A stretch of 64,000 nucleotides of DNA from Chromohalobacter israelensis. GTDB lineage: Bacteria > Pseudomonadota > Gammaproteobacteria > Pseudomonadales > Halomonadaceae. Below, piece by piece: positions 18,980 to 29,188 of this stretch (the stretch's first letter is position 1; each line of letters begins with the position of its first letter). The stretch spans positions 124,001-188,000 of the forward strand of contig JQNW01000001.1 in assembly GCA_000761475.1 (NCBI GenBank), given 5' to 3'. The notes beneath the pieces are model-generated. The model ran no database searches. It was not told the origin of the DNA and saw nothing but the letters and a program-made list of their open reading frames with translations. The position numbers were made by a program, and so were the translations under genes.

Positions 18980-20599
18980 TCAACGCAACTGCAGGACCGA
19001 ATCGAGCACCTGGGAGCCCACGTCGATGACGCGCGCATTGGCCTGGTAATACTGCTGGTAACGGACCAGGTTGGCGTATTCCTCGTCCAGGTTGACGCCC
19101 GATTCGGACTGCTGATACTCGCGCAGCTGTTCGGTCAGCCCCGACTGCGCATCCAGATTGACCTGGGTGATGTTGGTGGTGTTACCGACTTCATTGACCA
19201 GCGATGCGTAGGCATCGCTGATCGAAGAGGTTCCGCCGACCATCTTCTCGCTCTGCAGGTCGAGCAGATCCAACGCATTCTCGTTGTTGCCGCTACCGCC
19301 CCCGCTGCTCGCCGCGGCGATTTCCGCCCCCTCGGTGATCGCCACCTCGAAACCCTGCGAGGCCGTACGCGTGGGCTGCAGCATGAAGGTGTCGCCTTCC
19401 TGGGCGGTACCGGAAATATTCAAGGTCATGCCGTCAAGATCGACATCACCACTACCGTCCGGCGTCAGGGTCGTCGTGTCGCCATCCGAGAGACGCTCGG
19501 CCTGGTACTCGCCACCCGTGTAGGTGATTCGATAATCGCTCGAGGTCAGCTGATTCACGTCGCTGTACTCGGCGCTGATGGCACCGTCGCCGTCGTTCTG
19601 ACTGTTGCTCATGACCCGCGGCGAACCGATCTCGAAAAAGGCCTCGCCGGCGTCGCCATTGAGGTCGACACCGTTCTCGTGCACGGCGTTGAACTCCGAG
19701 CCGAGTACTACCGTCATGCGGCCGAGCTGGTTCTGCACGCTGTCCAGCGTTTCGCTGCGAAACGACAGCAGACCACCCAGTTCGCCGTTCTCGAAGGCAC
19801 TGTCATCGATCTGGTTGACGTTGCCCGCCGCATCCCGATAGGCGATCACGGTGCGCGACGGATCCTCGTTGGACTCCACCGCCTCGAGGTCGTAGCTCTG
19901 GGTGCCCGAGACCAGCGGCTGGCCGTTTTCCAGATTGATGTTGTAGGTGTCGCCATCCTGGATATTCAGGTCCGCACCCACCAGCTCATTGAGGTCGGAC
20001 ACCAGCTTGTCGCGCTTGTCGAGCAGCGAGTTGGGTTCCTCGCCGGACTTGGCTCGCGCCTGGGTGATCTGATCGTTGAGCTTGGCGATCTGGGTGGCGG
20101 TGTTGTTGATATCCGTCACCGTGCTTTCGAGCTGGCCATTGAGGCTGCTGCGCATGTCGCCGAGGTAGGAGTCGAAGGAACGGAACTGTGCCGCCATGGA
20201 CGATGCCGAGCCCAGCACGCCCTGGCGGGCCGCCGGGTCGGATGCCGCGCCGGTGAGATCGTCGAGGCTGGAGAAGAAGTCCTGCACCAGCGGCGCGAGC
20301 CCGGCGTCGCTGTCGGCGAGCAGATCGTCGATCTGCGAGACCTGACTCTGATAACTCTCCAGCGCGCTTTTCTGGCTGTTGGCGTCGTTGTACTGCTCGG
20401 TGACGTAGCTGTTGAACTGGCGCTGCACTTCGTCGACCGACACCCCCGTGCCCGTCGAGCCGTTGCTGTAGCTTTCTCCCAGGATCGTCAACTGACGGTT
20501 ATACCCTTCGGTATACACGTTGCTCAGGTTGTTACTGGTCGTCGACAACGCTGATTGGGCCGCGCTCAGGCCACTCAGGCCGATCGAGAAAATGCTCAT
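18980..20599 (-). CDS. flgK: Flagellar hook-associated protein 1 FlgK
   Basis: This 539-residue protein starts with the rod/hook family N terminus (FSIGLSGLSAAQSALSTTSNN, then LSNVYTEGYNRQ) and ends with the matching C-terminal helix (SGVNLDEEYANLVRYQQYYQ, then ANARVIDVGSQVLDSVLQLR). These pair in the D0 domain of the junction. It is 78 bases upstream of flgL and has its own sigma-28-type promoter about 75 bases before the start. Confidence 0.95.
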   Translation of the reverse strand: MSIFSIGLSGLSAAQSALSTTSNNLSNVYTEGYNRQLTILGESYSNGSTGTGVSVDEVQRQFNSYVTEQYNDANSQKSALESYQSQVSQIDDLLADSDAGLAPLVQDFFSSLDDLTGAASDPAARQGVLGSASSMAAQFRSFDSYLGDMRSSLNGQLESTVTDINNTATQIAKLNDQITQARAKSGEEPNSLLDKRDKLVSDLNELVGADLNIQDGDTYNINLENGQPLVSGTQSYDLEAVESNEDPSRTVIAYRDAAGNVNQIDDSAFENGELGGLLSFRSETLDSVQNQLGRMTVVLGSEFNAVHENGVDLNGDAGEAFFEIGSPRVMSNSQNDGDGAISAEYSDVNQLTSSDYRITYTGGEYQAERLSDGDTTTLTPDGSGDVDLDGMTLNISGTAQEGDTFMLQPTRTASQGFEVAITEGAEIAAASSGGGSGNNENALDLLDLQSEKMVGGTSSISDAYASLVNEVGNTTNITQVNLDAQSGLTEQLREYQQSESGVNLDEEYANLVRYQQYYQANARVIDVGSQVLDSVLQLR

Positions 20600-20673
20600 G
20601 GCACCTATTCCTGGCTAGGGGCGCCGGGCATTACCAGGGGCATGCTCGGCACGACAAATGATGACTATGGAAT

Positions 20674-20700
20674 CTATCGGCAGCGTCACGCACGACTTGA
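20674..20700 (-). promoter_or_regulatory. Sigma-28 (FliA) promoter of flgKL
   Basis: Read on the minus strand, TCAAGTCG, 11 bases, then GCCGATAG. The -10 is identical to those before flgM, fliC and the 44.2-kb gene, and the spacing is exact. Transcription would begin near 20667, about 68 bases before the flgK ATG. This fits the usual late expression of the hook-filament junction genes. Confidence 0.75.
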
Positions 20701-20718
20701 GCGAAAAACGCCATGACG

Positions 20719-21831
20719 TCAAAAAATTCCCGTGGGCATCCGCGATACATCATAGGGATCCGACGAACCGTTGCGTGTCGGCGCGCCACCTCGCGACTCG
20801 CTGACCTCGGCAGTGCTGGCCAGGGCCGGCCCGCTGGCAAGACGGTCGTCGATCTGCGCCATGACGGCGATCACCTTGTCGGCATAGTTCGGGTCGGTGG
20901 CATAGCCGCCGGATTGCAGAGCTCGGGCGGCGTTCTGCGGCGTCGAAGCCGTGACCACCCCGGCATAACGTGGATTGCCGCCGATCAACTCGGCGTAATC
21001 CTTGAACGCGGCTTCGAAGGAATCGTAGACACGGAACTCGTCGACCTGTTGGCGGGCACGACCGTCGACATATTCGGTGGTGGTGATGCTGGTGGCCTCG
21101 CCATCCCAGCCACCGGTCGCCTTGATACCGAAGAGGTTGTGGCTGTTGCCGCCATCGCGCGCGGGAATCTCACGCTCGCCCCAGCCGGTTTCCAGCGCCG
21201 CCTGGGCCAGGATCAACGACGCCGGCACACCGCTTTCGCGGGCGGCGGCTTCGGCGGGCTCATGCAGCCGCGACAGGAACGCCTCGACGTGCGGCGCCGC
21301 TCGTGCGTCCTCGATATCGGCACTCGACGGTGACATCTCGCGACTCGTCGCCACCTCCGACGGTGCGCTCGAGGACGAAGCGCCGGAAGCCGAGGTCACG
21401 GCGTCATCCCCGGGCCCTGAATCCTTGGAGGCGGCCTCGTGGGGCACGATCGGATCGCTCAAGACACGTGGCGTGCCGCGGGGAATCCCCGCGATCAGGT
21501 CGTTGCGCGTCACCTCCTCATCGCGCCCCACGAGGCCCCGCCCCTGAAGCTGCTCGACCAGCATGTCCGAGAGGCCGACGTGCCCCGCCATCTTCTGCGC
21601 CCACTGCTTGTCGAGCATCGAGGTATAGGTATCGGTCTCGTTGCTGCTCAGCAGGTCCGACTGCGGTATGGCGTCGCGCATGCTCTTGAGCATCATCTGC
21701 AGAAAGATCGCCTCGAATTGGTCCGCCGCCTGGGACAAGCCCTTCTCCGGCGACTGGCTCGCCGTGTGCTTGAGGCGCGACAACGACTGCACATCGAGGG
21801 CGAACTGATTGCTGAGTCCATCGACGCTCAT
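20719..21831 (-). CDS. flgJ: Flagellar rod-cap protein / peptidoglycan hydrolase FlgJ
   Basis: This 370-residue two-domain protein has an N-terminal rod-cap domain (QFEAIFLQMMLKSMRDAIP near residue 38) and a C-terminal glucosaminidase domain (residues 205-345: ASLILAQAALETGWGEREI with the catalytic Glu; NLFGIKATGGW; YRVYDSFEAAFKDYAELI-type sequence). A Ser/Asp/Ala-rich linker of about 75 residues separates them. It assembles the rod in the periplasm and opens the cell wall. Its ATG overlaps the flgI stop by one base (TGATG). Confidence 0.95.
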   Translation of the reverse strand: MSVDGLSNQFALDVQSLSRLKHTASQSPEKGLSQAADQFEAIFLQMMLKSMRDAIPQSDLLSSNETDTYTSMLDKQWAQKMAGHVGLSDMLVEQLQGRGLVGRDEEVTRNDLIAGIPRGTPRVLSDPIVPHEAASKDSGPGDDAVTSASGASSSSAPSEVATSREMSPSSADIEDARAAPHVEAFLSRLHEPAEAAARESGVPASLILAQAALETGWGEREIPARDGGNSHNLFGIKATGGWDGEATSITTTEYVDGRARQQVDEFRVYDSFEAAFKDYAELIGGNPRYAGVVTASTPQNAARALQSGGYATDPNYADKVIAVMAQIDDRLASGPALASTAEVSESRGGAPTRNGSSDPYDVSRMPTGIF

Positions 21832-22940
21832 CAGATGATCTCCAGTTCCGCATTCAGGGCACCGGCCGATTTCAGCGCCTGCAGGATCGACATCAGATCC
21901 TGCGGCGATGCCCCCAGCGCGTTGAGCGCGTTGACGACATCCATGAGATCGGCACTGGTATTGACCATTTGCAGCGCACCGCCCTCCTGCTGGATGGAGA
22001 TGTCCGCATCGGGCACCACCACGGTCTCGCCCTCGCCCAGCGGGTTGGGCTGGCTGACCTGCGGGTTGGAGTCGATGGTCACCGAGAGATTGCCGTGCGC
22101 CACCGCCGCGCGGTCCAGCGTCACCTCACGGTTGAGCACCACCGAGCCGGTGCGCGAATTGACGATGACCTTGGCCGGGCCCTGGTTGGGTGTGACATCC
22201 AGATTCTGGATGCGCGCCATGAAGTTGACCCGCGAGTTGCTGTCGCTAGGGGCGTTGAGACGAATCAGGCGTCCGTCCATGGCAGCCGCCACGGGAGAAC
22301 CGAAGTCCCGGTTGATGGCCTCGACCACGCGCTGCGCCGTGGTGAAGTCGGACTCGTTAAGGTAAAGGTCCAGGGTACCGTCGGCCCGCCCGAGCTGCAG
22401 GGCCACTTCCTGCTCGACGGTAGCCCCGCCCGGAATGCGGCCGGCGGCGGTGTGGTTGACCTGTACGCTGCTGCCGGCCTGCTGGGCACCGACCCCGCCG
22501 ATCAACAGGTTGCCCTGGGCCATCGCATAGACGTTGCCATCCACCCCGCGCAACGGCGTCATCAGCAGGGTACCGCCACGCAGACTGTCGGCGTTGCCCA
22601 TCGAGGAAACGGTGACATCCATTTCCTGCCCCTGGCGGGCAAAAGGCGGCAGTTGCGCCGTCACCATGACCGCGGCCACGTTGCGCAACTGCATGTTGGT
22701 GCCTTCGGGAATGCTCACGCCCAACTGCGAGAGCATGTTGATCAACGTCTGGCCCGTAAACGGCGTCTGCGTGGTCTGGTCGCCCGTGCCGTCCAGCCCC
22801 ACCACCAGGCCATAGCCGACCAGCTGGTTCTCGCGAACTCCCGCGAAGCTCGCCAGATCACGGATCCGTTCGGCCTGCGCGGGAGCGGCACACAGGCCAC
22901 ACAACAACAGCACGCCCATCCAGCGCAGCAAACTTCTCAT
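21831..22940 (-). CDS. flgI: Flagellar P-ring protein FlgI
   Basis: This 369-residue periplasmic P-ring subunit has a Sec signal peptide ([23 protein letters not shown], cut before ERIRDL). Family blocks [40 protein letters not shown] and the C-terminal [20 protein letters not shown] are intact. Start 22940 is chosen because it begins the signal peptide and follows GATGAGGATGGGA; an in-frame codon 19 residues upstream is rejected. Confidence 0.96.
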   Translation of the reverse strand: MRSLLRWMGVLLLCGLCAAPAQAERIRDLASFAGVRENQLVGYGLVVGLDGTGDQTTQTPFTGQTLINMLSQLGVSIPEGTNMQLRNVAAVMVTAQLPPFARQGQEMDVTVSSMGNADSLRGGTLLMTPLRGVDGNVYAMAQGNLLIGGVGAQQAGSSVQVNHTAAGRIPGGATVEQEVALQLGRADGTLDLYLNESDFTTAQRVVEAINRDFGSPVAAAMDGRLIRLNAPSDSNSRVNFMARIQNLDVTPNQGPAKVIVNSRTGSVVLNREVTLDRAAVAHGNLSVTIDSNPQVSQPNPLGEGETVVVPDADISIQQEGGALQMVNTSADLMDVVNALNALGASPQDLMSILQALKSAGALNAELEII

Positions 22941-22957
22941 GACGTATCCCATCCTCA

Positions 22958-23641
22958 TCAGAAAGGCGCAATGTTCAGCCAGAGACGCTGGAGCCAACCC
23001 ATGTGCTGCGCCTCGTTGATATAGCCATCACCCACGTATTCGATGCGCGCATCGGCCACCTGCCCGGAAGGCACGGTGTTCTGCGTCGTCACCGAACGCG
23101 GATCGACCACGCCCGAGAAGCGGATGTACTCGGTGCCCTGGTTGATGGCGATGCGTTTTTCCCCGCGGATGCTGAGATTGCCATTGGGCAGGATGTCGAC
23201 CACGGTTGCCGTCAGCGTCCCCGTGAAGGTGTTGCTGGCGCTCGCGCCACCGCTGCCCTCGAAGTCGTTCTCGCCCGAGACATCCAGACCGTTATCCTCG
23301 AGGAAGCTCATCAGGTCGGGGATCGTCTCCAGATCCAGCCCCATGCTGCCCTCGCGATTGGCGCTGGCCGAGGAATCCTTGCTGGCGCTGACATCCTCGT
23401 TGATCGTGATCGTGATGATGTCGCCGATCTGGCGCGGACGCCGGTCCTGAAAGAGCGGCTGATACCCGTAGCGCGCCTGATAGATCGCCCCGTTGGGCTG
23501 CGGCAGCGGTGCCTCGGGATAGCTCACCGGCCCGGTATCGGGGACCACCGACTCATGCGGCAACTGCGCGCACCCGCTCATGATCAACATCAGGAGCAGG
23601 CATAGCGCGCGTACCCCGCTTTTCACATCCATTCCCGTCAC
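22958..23641 (-). CDS. flgH: Flagellar L-ring lipoprotein FlgH
   Basis: This outer-membrane L-ring lipoprotein of about 227 residues has a lipoprotein signal ending LLMLIMSGC, whose Cys would be lipidated. Family motifs [24 protein letters not shown] sequence and [14 protein letters not shown] are present. Start choice: GAGGAG sits 7 bases before GTG 23641, better than GTG 23656 (inside the ribosome-binding site) or ATG 23632 (too far). It lies 11 bases after the flgG stop. Confidence 0.93.
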   Translation of the reverse strand: MTGMDVKSGVRALCLLLMLIMSGCAQLPHESVVPDTGPVSYPEAPLPQPNGAIYQARYGYQPLFQDRRPRQIGDIITITINEDVSASKDSSASANREGSMGLDLETIPDLMSFLEDNGLDVSGENDFEGSGGASASNTFTGTLTATVVDILPNGNLSIRGEKRIAINQGTEYIRFSGVVDPRSVTTQNTVPSGQVADARIEYVGDGYINEAQHMGWLQRLWLNIAPF

Positions 23642-23652
23642 GACGCCACTCC

Positions 23653-24435
23653 TCACAGCTGCGTCAGGCGCGACAGCATCTGGTCGGAGGTCTCCACCGC
23701 CTTGCTGTTGATCTCGTAGGCACGCTGGGTCTCGATCATGCTGACCATTTCCTCCACCACATTGACGTTGGAGGTTTCCACGTAGCCCTGGTACAGGCGC
23801 CCCGCCCCTTCCATGCCGGGGATCAGGTCGTTGCGCGGGCCGGAAGCATCGGTTTCCTGGTAGAGGTTCTCGCCCATGCTCTGCAGGCCGGCGGGATTGA
23901 TGAACTTGGACAGCGTCAGCTGACCGACTTCCTGCGCCGCCGTGTCACCGGGCTGGGTCACGGATACCACGCCATCCTGGGAAATCGAGACCGACAGCGC
24001 GTTCTCGGGAATCACGATGGGCGGATCGAGCGGATAGCCGCCCGCGGTGACCATCTGGCCGTTTTCATCGATCTGGAAGCTGCCGTCCCGGGTGTACGCC
24101 GAGGTGCCGTCGGGCATCTGCACCGCGAAGAATCCTTGACCGTTGATGGCCAGGTCCTTGGAGTTGTCGGTGTTCTGCAGGCCGCCCTGGGTGTGCAGCC
24201 GCTCGGTGGCGACCGGACGCACCCCGGTGCCCACCTGCAGGCCGGAAGGCAGCGTATCCACCGCCGAAGCCTGGGCACCGGGCTGGCGCACGTTCTGGTA
24301 AAGCAGATCCTCGAACACCGGCCGCGAGCGCTTGAAACCGTTGGTCGAGACGTTGGAGAGGTTGTTGGAAATGACGTCGAGCTTGACCTGTTGAGATTCA
24401 AGCCCCGTCTTGGCCGTCCACAGCGATCTAATCAT
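23653..24435 (-). CDS. flgG: Flagellar distal rod protein FlgG
   Basis: This 260-residue protein begins [20 protein letters not shown] and contains [18 protein letters not shown] (the family consensus near residue 24), the specific [17 protein letters not shown] motif and the C-terminal helix [20 protein letters not shown]. Length equals E. coli FlgG. It is part of the flgB-J rod-hook operon. Confidence 0.97.
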   Translation of the reverse strand: MIRSLWTAKTGLESQQVKLDVISNNLSNVSTNGFKRSRPVFEDLLYQNVRQPGAQASAVDTLPSGLQVGTGVRPVATERLHTQGGLQNTDNSKDLAINGQGFFAVQMPDGTSAYTRDGSFQIDENGQMVTAGGYPLDPPIVIPENALSVSISQDGVVSVTQPGDTAAQEVGQLTLSKFINPAGLQSMGENLYQETDASGPRNDLIPGMEGAGRLYQGYVETSNVNVVEEMVSMIETQRAYEINSKAVETSDQMLSRLTQL

Positions 24436-24524
24436 GACTCTTACCTTTGTGCGGGCACCGCGCGGGCGATGCCGAGAATTCGATGGCGCGTGACGCGTCG
24501 AACGTCGCTACGCGTGAACCGCCG

Positions 24525-25286
24525 TTACGCCTGAACGGAGAGCAAGCTGTTGGCGCGCTGCGCGTTCTGGTCGGCGCTCTCGATCACCTTCATCTGCATG
24601 TCGTAGCGGCGTGCACCGTCGATCATCGCGACCATGGCATCCGTGGCGCTGACGTTGCTGCCTTCCAGTACGCCGGACTGCAGGCGCGCGTCCTCGTCCA
24701 GGGGCTGCGGCGCCGCAATTTCGGCATCCTCGCCCGGCGGCAGGCGGAACCAGCCGTCATCACCACGTGTCAGTGCCTGCAAATCCGGCGTGACCAGTTT
24801 CAGGCGTCCGACCGGCGCGATTTCATCGGGATTGGCACCCGCCTCGAGCACGCTGATCGAGCCGTCGGCGCCAATCGAGAACTCCGCGTCCGGCGGCACC
24901 ACGATCGGCCCTTGCTCGCCCATCACCGGTTCGCCCTTGACGGTCAACATGCCGTCCGCATCGACCTGCAGGTCACCGCGACGGGTATAGGCCTCGCCGC
25001 CTTGCGGATCCTGAATGGCAAGAAACGCATCGCCCTGCATGGCGACATCCAGGCGCCGCCCGGTGGCGTTCATGTAACCCGGCGAGAAATCCGTGCCCGG
25101 CGTAGTGGCCGCGACAGAGGTGCGTGTCGCCAGACGGCCGTCGCCCTGCACCGGCACCGCGCGCATGGCGTCCAACTCGGCACGGAAGCCCGGCGTCGAC
25201 ACGTTGGAAAGATTGTGATTGACCACCGACTGCTGCTGCATCGCCTGGCTGGCGCCGCTGCCGGCGGTATAAATGATCCGATCCAT
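24525..25286 (-). CDS. flgF: Flagellar proximal rod protein FlgF
   Basis: This 253-residue rod protein starts MDRIIYTAGSGASQAMQQQS and carries NHNLSNVSTPGFRAELDAMR, YTRRGDLQVDADGMLTVKG and a C-terminal helix MVAMIDGARRYDMQMKVIES. It differs from the adjacent FlgG in the short N-terminal helix and the middle. A 90-base gap to flgG contains no obvious promoter. Confidence 0.95.
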   Translation of the reverse strand: MDRIIYTAGSGASQAMQQQSVVNHNLSNVSTPGFRAELDAMRAVPVQGDGRLATRTSVAATTPGTDFSPGYMNATGRRLDVAMQGDAFLAIQDPQGGEAYTRRGDLQVDADGMLTVKGEPVMGEQGPIVVPPDAEFSIGADGSISVLEAGANPDEIAPVGRLKLVTPDLQALTRGDDGWFRLPPGEDAEIAAPQPLDEDARLQSGVLEGSNVSATDAMVAMIDGARRYDMQMKVIESADQNAQRANSLLSVQA

Positions 25287-25349
25287 GCTGATCGTCCTGC
25301 TCGACTCACAACGAATGAAGCCGGCCGAAGCGGCCGGCCGGCTTAGGCG

Positions 25350-26582
25350 TTAACGCAAGTTGGTGACCGTTTCCAGAATGTCGGACTGGGTCTGGATGGC
25401 GTTGTTGTTGGCCTGGAAGTTGCGCTGCGCGATGATCATGTCGACCAGCTCCTGGGTCAGGTCCACGTTGGAGGCCTCCAGCGTGCCCGATTCCAGGCTG
25501 CCCAGCTGACCGGTGCCTGCCTGCCCCAGCAGGGCCGCGCCGGACTCCTGGGTCGCCGCCCACAGGTTGTCGCCCTGAGGCTCCAGGCCTTCCGGGTTGC
25601 GGAAGTTGGCCATGCCGACGGTACCGACCGCCTCACTGTTGCCGTTGGAGTAATTGGCCAGGACTTCACCGTTCTCGGTGATTTCGACGCCCACGAAGGT
25701 ACCGGAAGCATTACCGTCCTGAGCGAAGCTTCTCAACTCGAACTCGGAGCCATACTGAGTGGTACCATCGAAGTCGATATCAAAAGCCAGTGGAGCCGAC
25801 CCGTTGCCCAAGTCACCGAAATTAAAATTCCGAGTGGTATCGTCTCCTGCAGGAATCTGACCATTTTCGTTAAAAGTTATGATCTGCGGCTGCCCAGGCC
25901 CATCATTCGTACCATCTCCATCCACATCGATATCTTGAGCCATCTCGCCATCAAGCGCAGTTCTTACCTCCCACTCGGTTTCACCAGCAGCATTAGTGCC
26001 AACCTTTGTGTAATACAGGCTCATATCATGCCCGACGCCCAGAGAGTCGTACACGGTACCGGCGTTGGTGACATAGGAGTAGGAATCACTGTCGCTTTGC
26101 GAAAACCCGACAGTTCCACGGTCGATCGTTTCGGCCTCTGCATCCAAGTTAAACTCTGTCTGAACGCCGGTATCAGTACCTGTAGCCTGAGCCCCCTGGC
26201 TGAACTGTGTGACCTGCAGCGGCTCGCCTTGCTGATCGGTCAAACGCGCACCCTGGGCATTCTCGAAGTAGCCGTCGGCGCTCATGCTGAGCTGGCCGTT
26301 GCGCGAGTAGGCCAGTTGTTCGTTCTGGGTGAACTGGAAGAAGCCGTCCCCGGCGATGGCCAGGTCGAGACCGCGGCCGGTGGTTTCCAGGCTGCCGGTA
26401 CCGAAATCCTGAAGCTTGCCCGCGACGCGTGTGCCGAGGCCCTGGCTATTGGCGAAGATATCCGCGAACTGCACCGAGGAGCTCTTGAAGCCCACGGTCT
26501 GCGAGTTGGAGATATTGTTGCCGATGGTGTCCAACTGAGAGGAGGCCGCGTTGACCCCGCTCAATGATTGTGAAAAGCCCAT
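25350..26582 (-). CDS. flgE: Flagellar hook protein FlgE
   Basis: This 410-residue hook subunit has N-terminal MGFSQSLSGVNAASSQLDTI and NNISNSQTVGFKSSSVQFAD, and a C-terminal helix LVDMIIAQRNFQANNNAIQT. The exposed central domain (about residues 135-280, bases 25740-26180) is visibly AT-richer, with many codons ending in A or T, unlike the conserved ends and the flanking genes. That suggests recombination of the exposed domain. Confidence 0.95.
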   Translation of the reverse strand: MGFSQSLSGVNAASSQLDTIGNNISNSQTVGFKSSSVQFADIFANSQGLGTRVAGKLQDFGTGSLETTGRGLDLAIAGDGFFQFTQNEQLAYSRNGQLSMSADGYFENAQGARLTDQQGEPLQVTQFSQGAQATGTDTGVQTEFNLDAEAETIDRGTVGFSQSDSDSYSYVTNAGTVYDSLGVGHDMSLYYTKVGTNAAGETEWEVRTALDGEMAQDIDVDGDGTNDGPGQPQIITFNENGQIPAGDDTTRNFNFGDLGNGSAPLAFDIDFDGTTQYGSEFELRSFAQDGNASGTFVGVEITENGEVLANYSNGNSEAVGTVGMANFRNPEGLEPQGDNLWAATQESGAALLGQAGTGQLGSLESGTLEASNVDLTQELVDMIIAQRNFQANNNAIQTQSDILETVTNLR

Positions 26583-26619
26583 TTTTCCTTCCCCGCGTTA
26601 TAGTGGTATCGAATCGTGA

Positions 26620-27327
26620 TCAAAGAATCTGGCGCACGTCTTCGAGCGCGACGCTATCGGAGGTGCCCAGGTCGAGGGTCGGCCCGTTGTCACCCGAGGT
26701 CACGCCCTGCACCAAGGCGTAGTTGAGCGGCGTGACGGACACCTCTTCGCCTCCGACTCTGGCTGTCATCTCGACGTTATAGGCCCCCTCGGCCACGGCA
26801 TTGCCATCCAGCCCCGTGCCCGGCCAATCGAAGGACTGCACGCCAGACGGCACGTTCTCCTCGATACTGCGGTGGACGACCTCGCCGGAGCCATTGGTGA
26901 TGGTGATCTCGAGTTCGTCGGCACCGGTTGCCAGTTCGGCGCCCAGCGGCGTGGCCACGACGCCACCGTCCTCGGTCTCGCCGACACGTACGGTGCTGCC
27001 CGGCACCATCACGCCCTGACCGATCAACGAGGAGGCCTGCAAGGTCTTGCCGGCATCGATCTGTTCGTTGATATCACCCAGCGAGTCGTTGAGCTCCTGG
27101 ATGCCGCTGACCGTGTTGATCTGAGCCAGTTGCGCCGTCATGTCCGAGTTGTCCATCGGCTTCGTCGGATCCTGGTTCTGCATCTGGGTGATCAACAACG
27201 TCATGAAGCGGTTGTTGAGGTCCTCGGACGACTCCGCACCCGTGGTACGGGTCTCGTTCGAGGCATTGGCATTGGGCGTACCATTGATCGAGGCAAGCGT
27301 GTTACTGCCGATGACGGGGCTGGCCAT
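26620..27327 (-). CDS. flgD: Flagellar hook-cap (scaffold) protein FlgD
   Basis: This 235-residue secreted scaffold is needed to polymerise FlgE. The conserved N-terminal FlgD motif is LNNRFMTLLITQMQNQDPTK (ends in PMDNSDMTAQLAQINTVSG), followed by a tudor/FnIII-like C-terminal domain ending in a typical PLNYALVQGVT strand. It lies between flgC (11 bases) and flgE (37 bases). Confidence 0.95.
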   Translation of the reverse strand: MASPVIGSNTLASINGTPNANASNETRTTGAESSEDLNNRFMTLLITQMQNQDPTKPMDNSDMTAQLAQINTVSGIQELNDSLGDINEQIDAGKTLQASSLIGQGVMVPGSTVRVGETEDGGVVATPLGAELATGADELEITITNGSGEVVHRSIEENVPSGVQSFDWPGTGLDGNAVAEGAYNVEMTARVGGEEVSVTPLNYALVQGVTSGDNGPTLDLGTSDSVALEDVRQIL

Positions 27328-27338
27328 GTCGCTCTCCG

Positions 27339-27746
27339 TTATCCTTGTCCGATGGAAAGTGTCTGTTGCATCAGTGACTTGCTGGTATTCATGACCTCGA
27401 CGTTGGCCTGGTAGGAACGCGACGCCGCGATCATGTCGACCATTTCGTCGACCGGATCGACATTGGGCATGGCCACATAGCCGTCTTCATCCGCCAGCGG
27501 GTGCCCGGGGCGGTACTCCATGCGCGGTGGCGCATCGTCCTCGACTACCTCGGTGGCACGCACGCCGCCCAGTTCGCTGCCGCCCTGGGACTGCGCCTGA
27601 AACATCACGTGCTTGGCGCGATACGGCTCGCCATCGGGCCCGGCCACACTGTCGGCGTTGGCCATGTTGCTGGCGGTGGCATTCATGCGCTGGGACTGCG
27701 CGCTCATCGCCGAAGAAGAAATATCGAAAATGCTGAACATGGACAT
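27339..27746 (-). CDS. flgC: Flagellar proximal rod protein FlgC
   Basis: This 135-residue protein begins [20 protein letters not shown] and carries [18 protein letters not shown]. Its centre has [11 protein letters not shown] and the C-terminal helix is [20 protein letters not shown]. Length equals E. coli FlgC. It directly follows flgB (9-base gap). Confidence 0.96.
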   Translation of the reverse strand: MSMFSIFDISSSAMSAQSQRMNATASNMANADSVAGPDGEPYRAKHVMFQAQSQGGSELGGVRATEVVEDDAPPRMEYRPGHPLADEDGYVAMPNVDPVDEMVDMIAASRSYQANVEVMNTSKSLMQQTLSIGQG

Positions 27747-27755
27747 ATCAGTTCC

Positions 27756-28175
27756 TTAGCCTTCCGGCTGCATGGCACCTTTGATGCCTTGGATCTTGCG
27801 CGTCAGAATCGTGGTGTTGGCCTGATAGCGCAGCGCGTTGTCGGCAAACGCGGCGCGCTCGCGATCCATGTCAACGGTGTTGCCATCCAGGCTCGGCTGC
27901 TCGGGAACGCGATACAGGAGATCGTGGACACCGCCACCGCCCGGCGCCTGAGCCGGGATGTGCCGCGCGGACGTCGTGGCGAGCGACAGGCCGCCTTCCC
28001 GACCGCCGCCGGTTTGCATGGCGCGATCCAGCTCCGCCGAGAAATCGAAATCGCGCGCCTTGTAATTCGGCGTATCGGCATTGGCGATATTGTTGGCCAG
28101 CACCTTCTGGCGCTCGTGGCGAAGGCCAAGCGCTTCCTGATGGTAATCCAGGTAGCCTGCAAGCTTGTCGATCAT
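27756..28175 (-). CDS. flgB: Flagellar proximal rod protein FlgB
   Basis: This 139-residue rod protein starts MIDKLAGYLDYHQEALGLRH. NNIANADTPNYKARDFDF is the FlgB consensus, and the C-terminal half has NTVDMDRERAAFADNALRYQ. The frame is open 33 residues further upstream, but only 28175 gives the family N terminus. It is the first gene of the flgBCDEFGHIJ operon, divergent from flgA. Confidence 0.95.
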   Translation of the reverse strand: MIDKLAGYLDYHQEALGLRHERQKVLANNIANADTPNYKARDFDFSAELDRAMQTGGGREGGLSLATTSARHIPAQAPGGGGVHDLLYRVPEQPSLDGNTVDMDRERAAFADNALRYQANTTILTRKIQGIKGAMQPEG

Positions 28176-28510
28176 GCCCTGTGTCCCTGTCTCATCGCGT
28201 TCGTGTCGCGTGTCGTTCCCCTTCGCTAGACATGGGGAAATGTGCACGATGCAGAATAGCCGCGCCGCCGTCACGGCAAACGACTAAACAAGCCGATATT
28301 TGAGCGCCATTTCCGCCTTTGCTCGGTGTGCCGTCCCACTAGAATCAGGCCATCGACCATTCGCCTCGATTCTCGCTTCCGGTCAACGCAGGCGACTTCC
28401 CGTTCACTCAACTTCAGGCAGGGGCTCATGCAATGCAGCGCTTCCTCGGCAAGGCAGTTCGGGCACTTCCCCATGCGCGGCGCCTCAACGGGCGCGCGCC
28501 CGGCTTGCCG
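28176..28510. promoter_or_regulatory. Divergent flgB / flgA intergenic region
   Basis: This region holds the control sequences of flgBCDEFGHIJ (leftward) and flgA (rightward). A GCCGATAT occurs on the plus strand (28289-28296), but no TAAA-like box lies 15 bases upstream. The part from 28433 is in frame with flgA and could extend it by 26 residues, but that extension is Arg/Pro-rich and not signal-like. No other element was recognised. Confidence 0.35.
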
Positions 28511-29188
28511 ATGAAGGTGAAACGCTTGCTGGTGACGGGCTTGCTGATGGCCATGGCGCCCTCCGCGGCGCTTGCCGTGCCGGACGACCCCATCGCCCAG
28601 GCCACCCAGCGCTTTCTGCTGAGCCAGGCCGCCTCGCTGGGCGACGACGTCAGCGTCGAGATCAACAGCGACACCTCGCGACTGCCCGAATGCCAATCGC
28701 CGCAACCGTTCCTGCCTCGCGACGGCGTACCGCAGGGGCGTGTCATGGTGGGTGTGCGCTGCAGCAACGACCAGCAGGTGCGCTATGTGCAGGCTCGCGT
28801 CTCGGCCAGCGTGCGTTTCCTGGTGGCAGCCACCGCCATCCAGCGCGGCCAGCGCCTCAGCGCCGACATGCTCGACTGGGAACGCGCCGACGTCTCGCGC
28901 CGGCCTCGCAACGCCCTCGACGACCCCAGCCAGGCCATCGGCAAGGTCGTCATGCAGCGCCTCGTCAAGGGCATGGCCTTGCGTGGCGACAGGCTGCGTC
29001 AGCCGTATCTGGTACATCGCGGCGAGGCCGTGACGCTCATCGCCCGTGGCGACGGCTTCTCGGTGACCCGCGAGGGAGAGGCACTGAACAATGGCGGCAA
29101 GGGCGATGCGATACGCGCACGCATGCCCGATGGGCAGGTGATTCGTGGCGAGGTGGATGCGCAGGGAAGGCTCACGGTGCGCTACTGA
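28511..29188 (+). CDS. flgA: P-ring assembly chaperone FlgA
   Basis: This 225-residue periplasmic protein has a signal peptide (MKVKRLLVTGLLMAMAPSAALA, cut before VPDD). The SAF-like domain contains VLVAATAIQRGQRLSADML-type sequence, and the C terminus has VTREGEALNNGGKGDAIRAR and GQVIRGEVDAQGRLTV. ATG 28511 is chosen because the signal peptide starts there; ATG 28433 is in frame but gives a poor leader. FlgA assists FlgI polymerisation. Confidence 0.92.
   Translation: MKVKRLLVTGLLMAMAPSAALAVPDDPIAQATQRFLLSQAASLGDDVSVEINSDTSRLPECQSPQPFLPRDGVPQGRVMVGVRCSNDQQVRYVQARVSASVRFLVAATAIQRGQRLSADMLDWERADVSRRPRNALDDPSQAIGKVVMQRLVKGMALRGDRLRQPYLVHRGEAVTLIARGDGFSVTREGEALNNGGKGDAIRARMPDGQVIRGEVDAQGRLTVRY

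Noticed and set aside
18926..20554. Long plus-strand frame opposite flgK (about 540 codons)
   Set aside because: Complementary to flgK with no recognisable motif; codon bias explains the openness.
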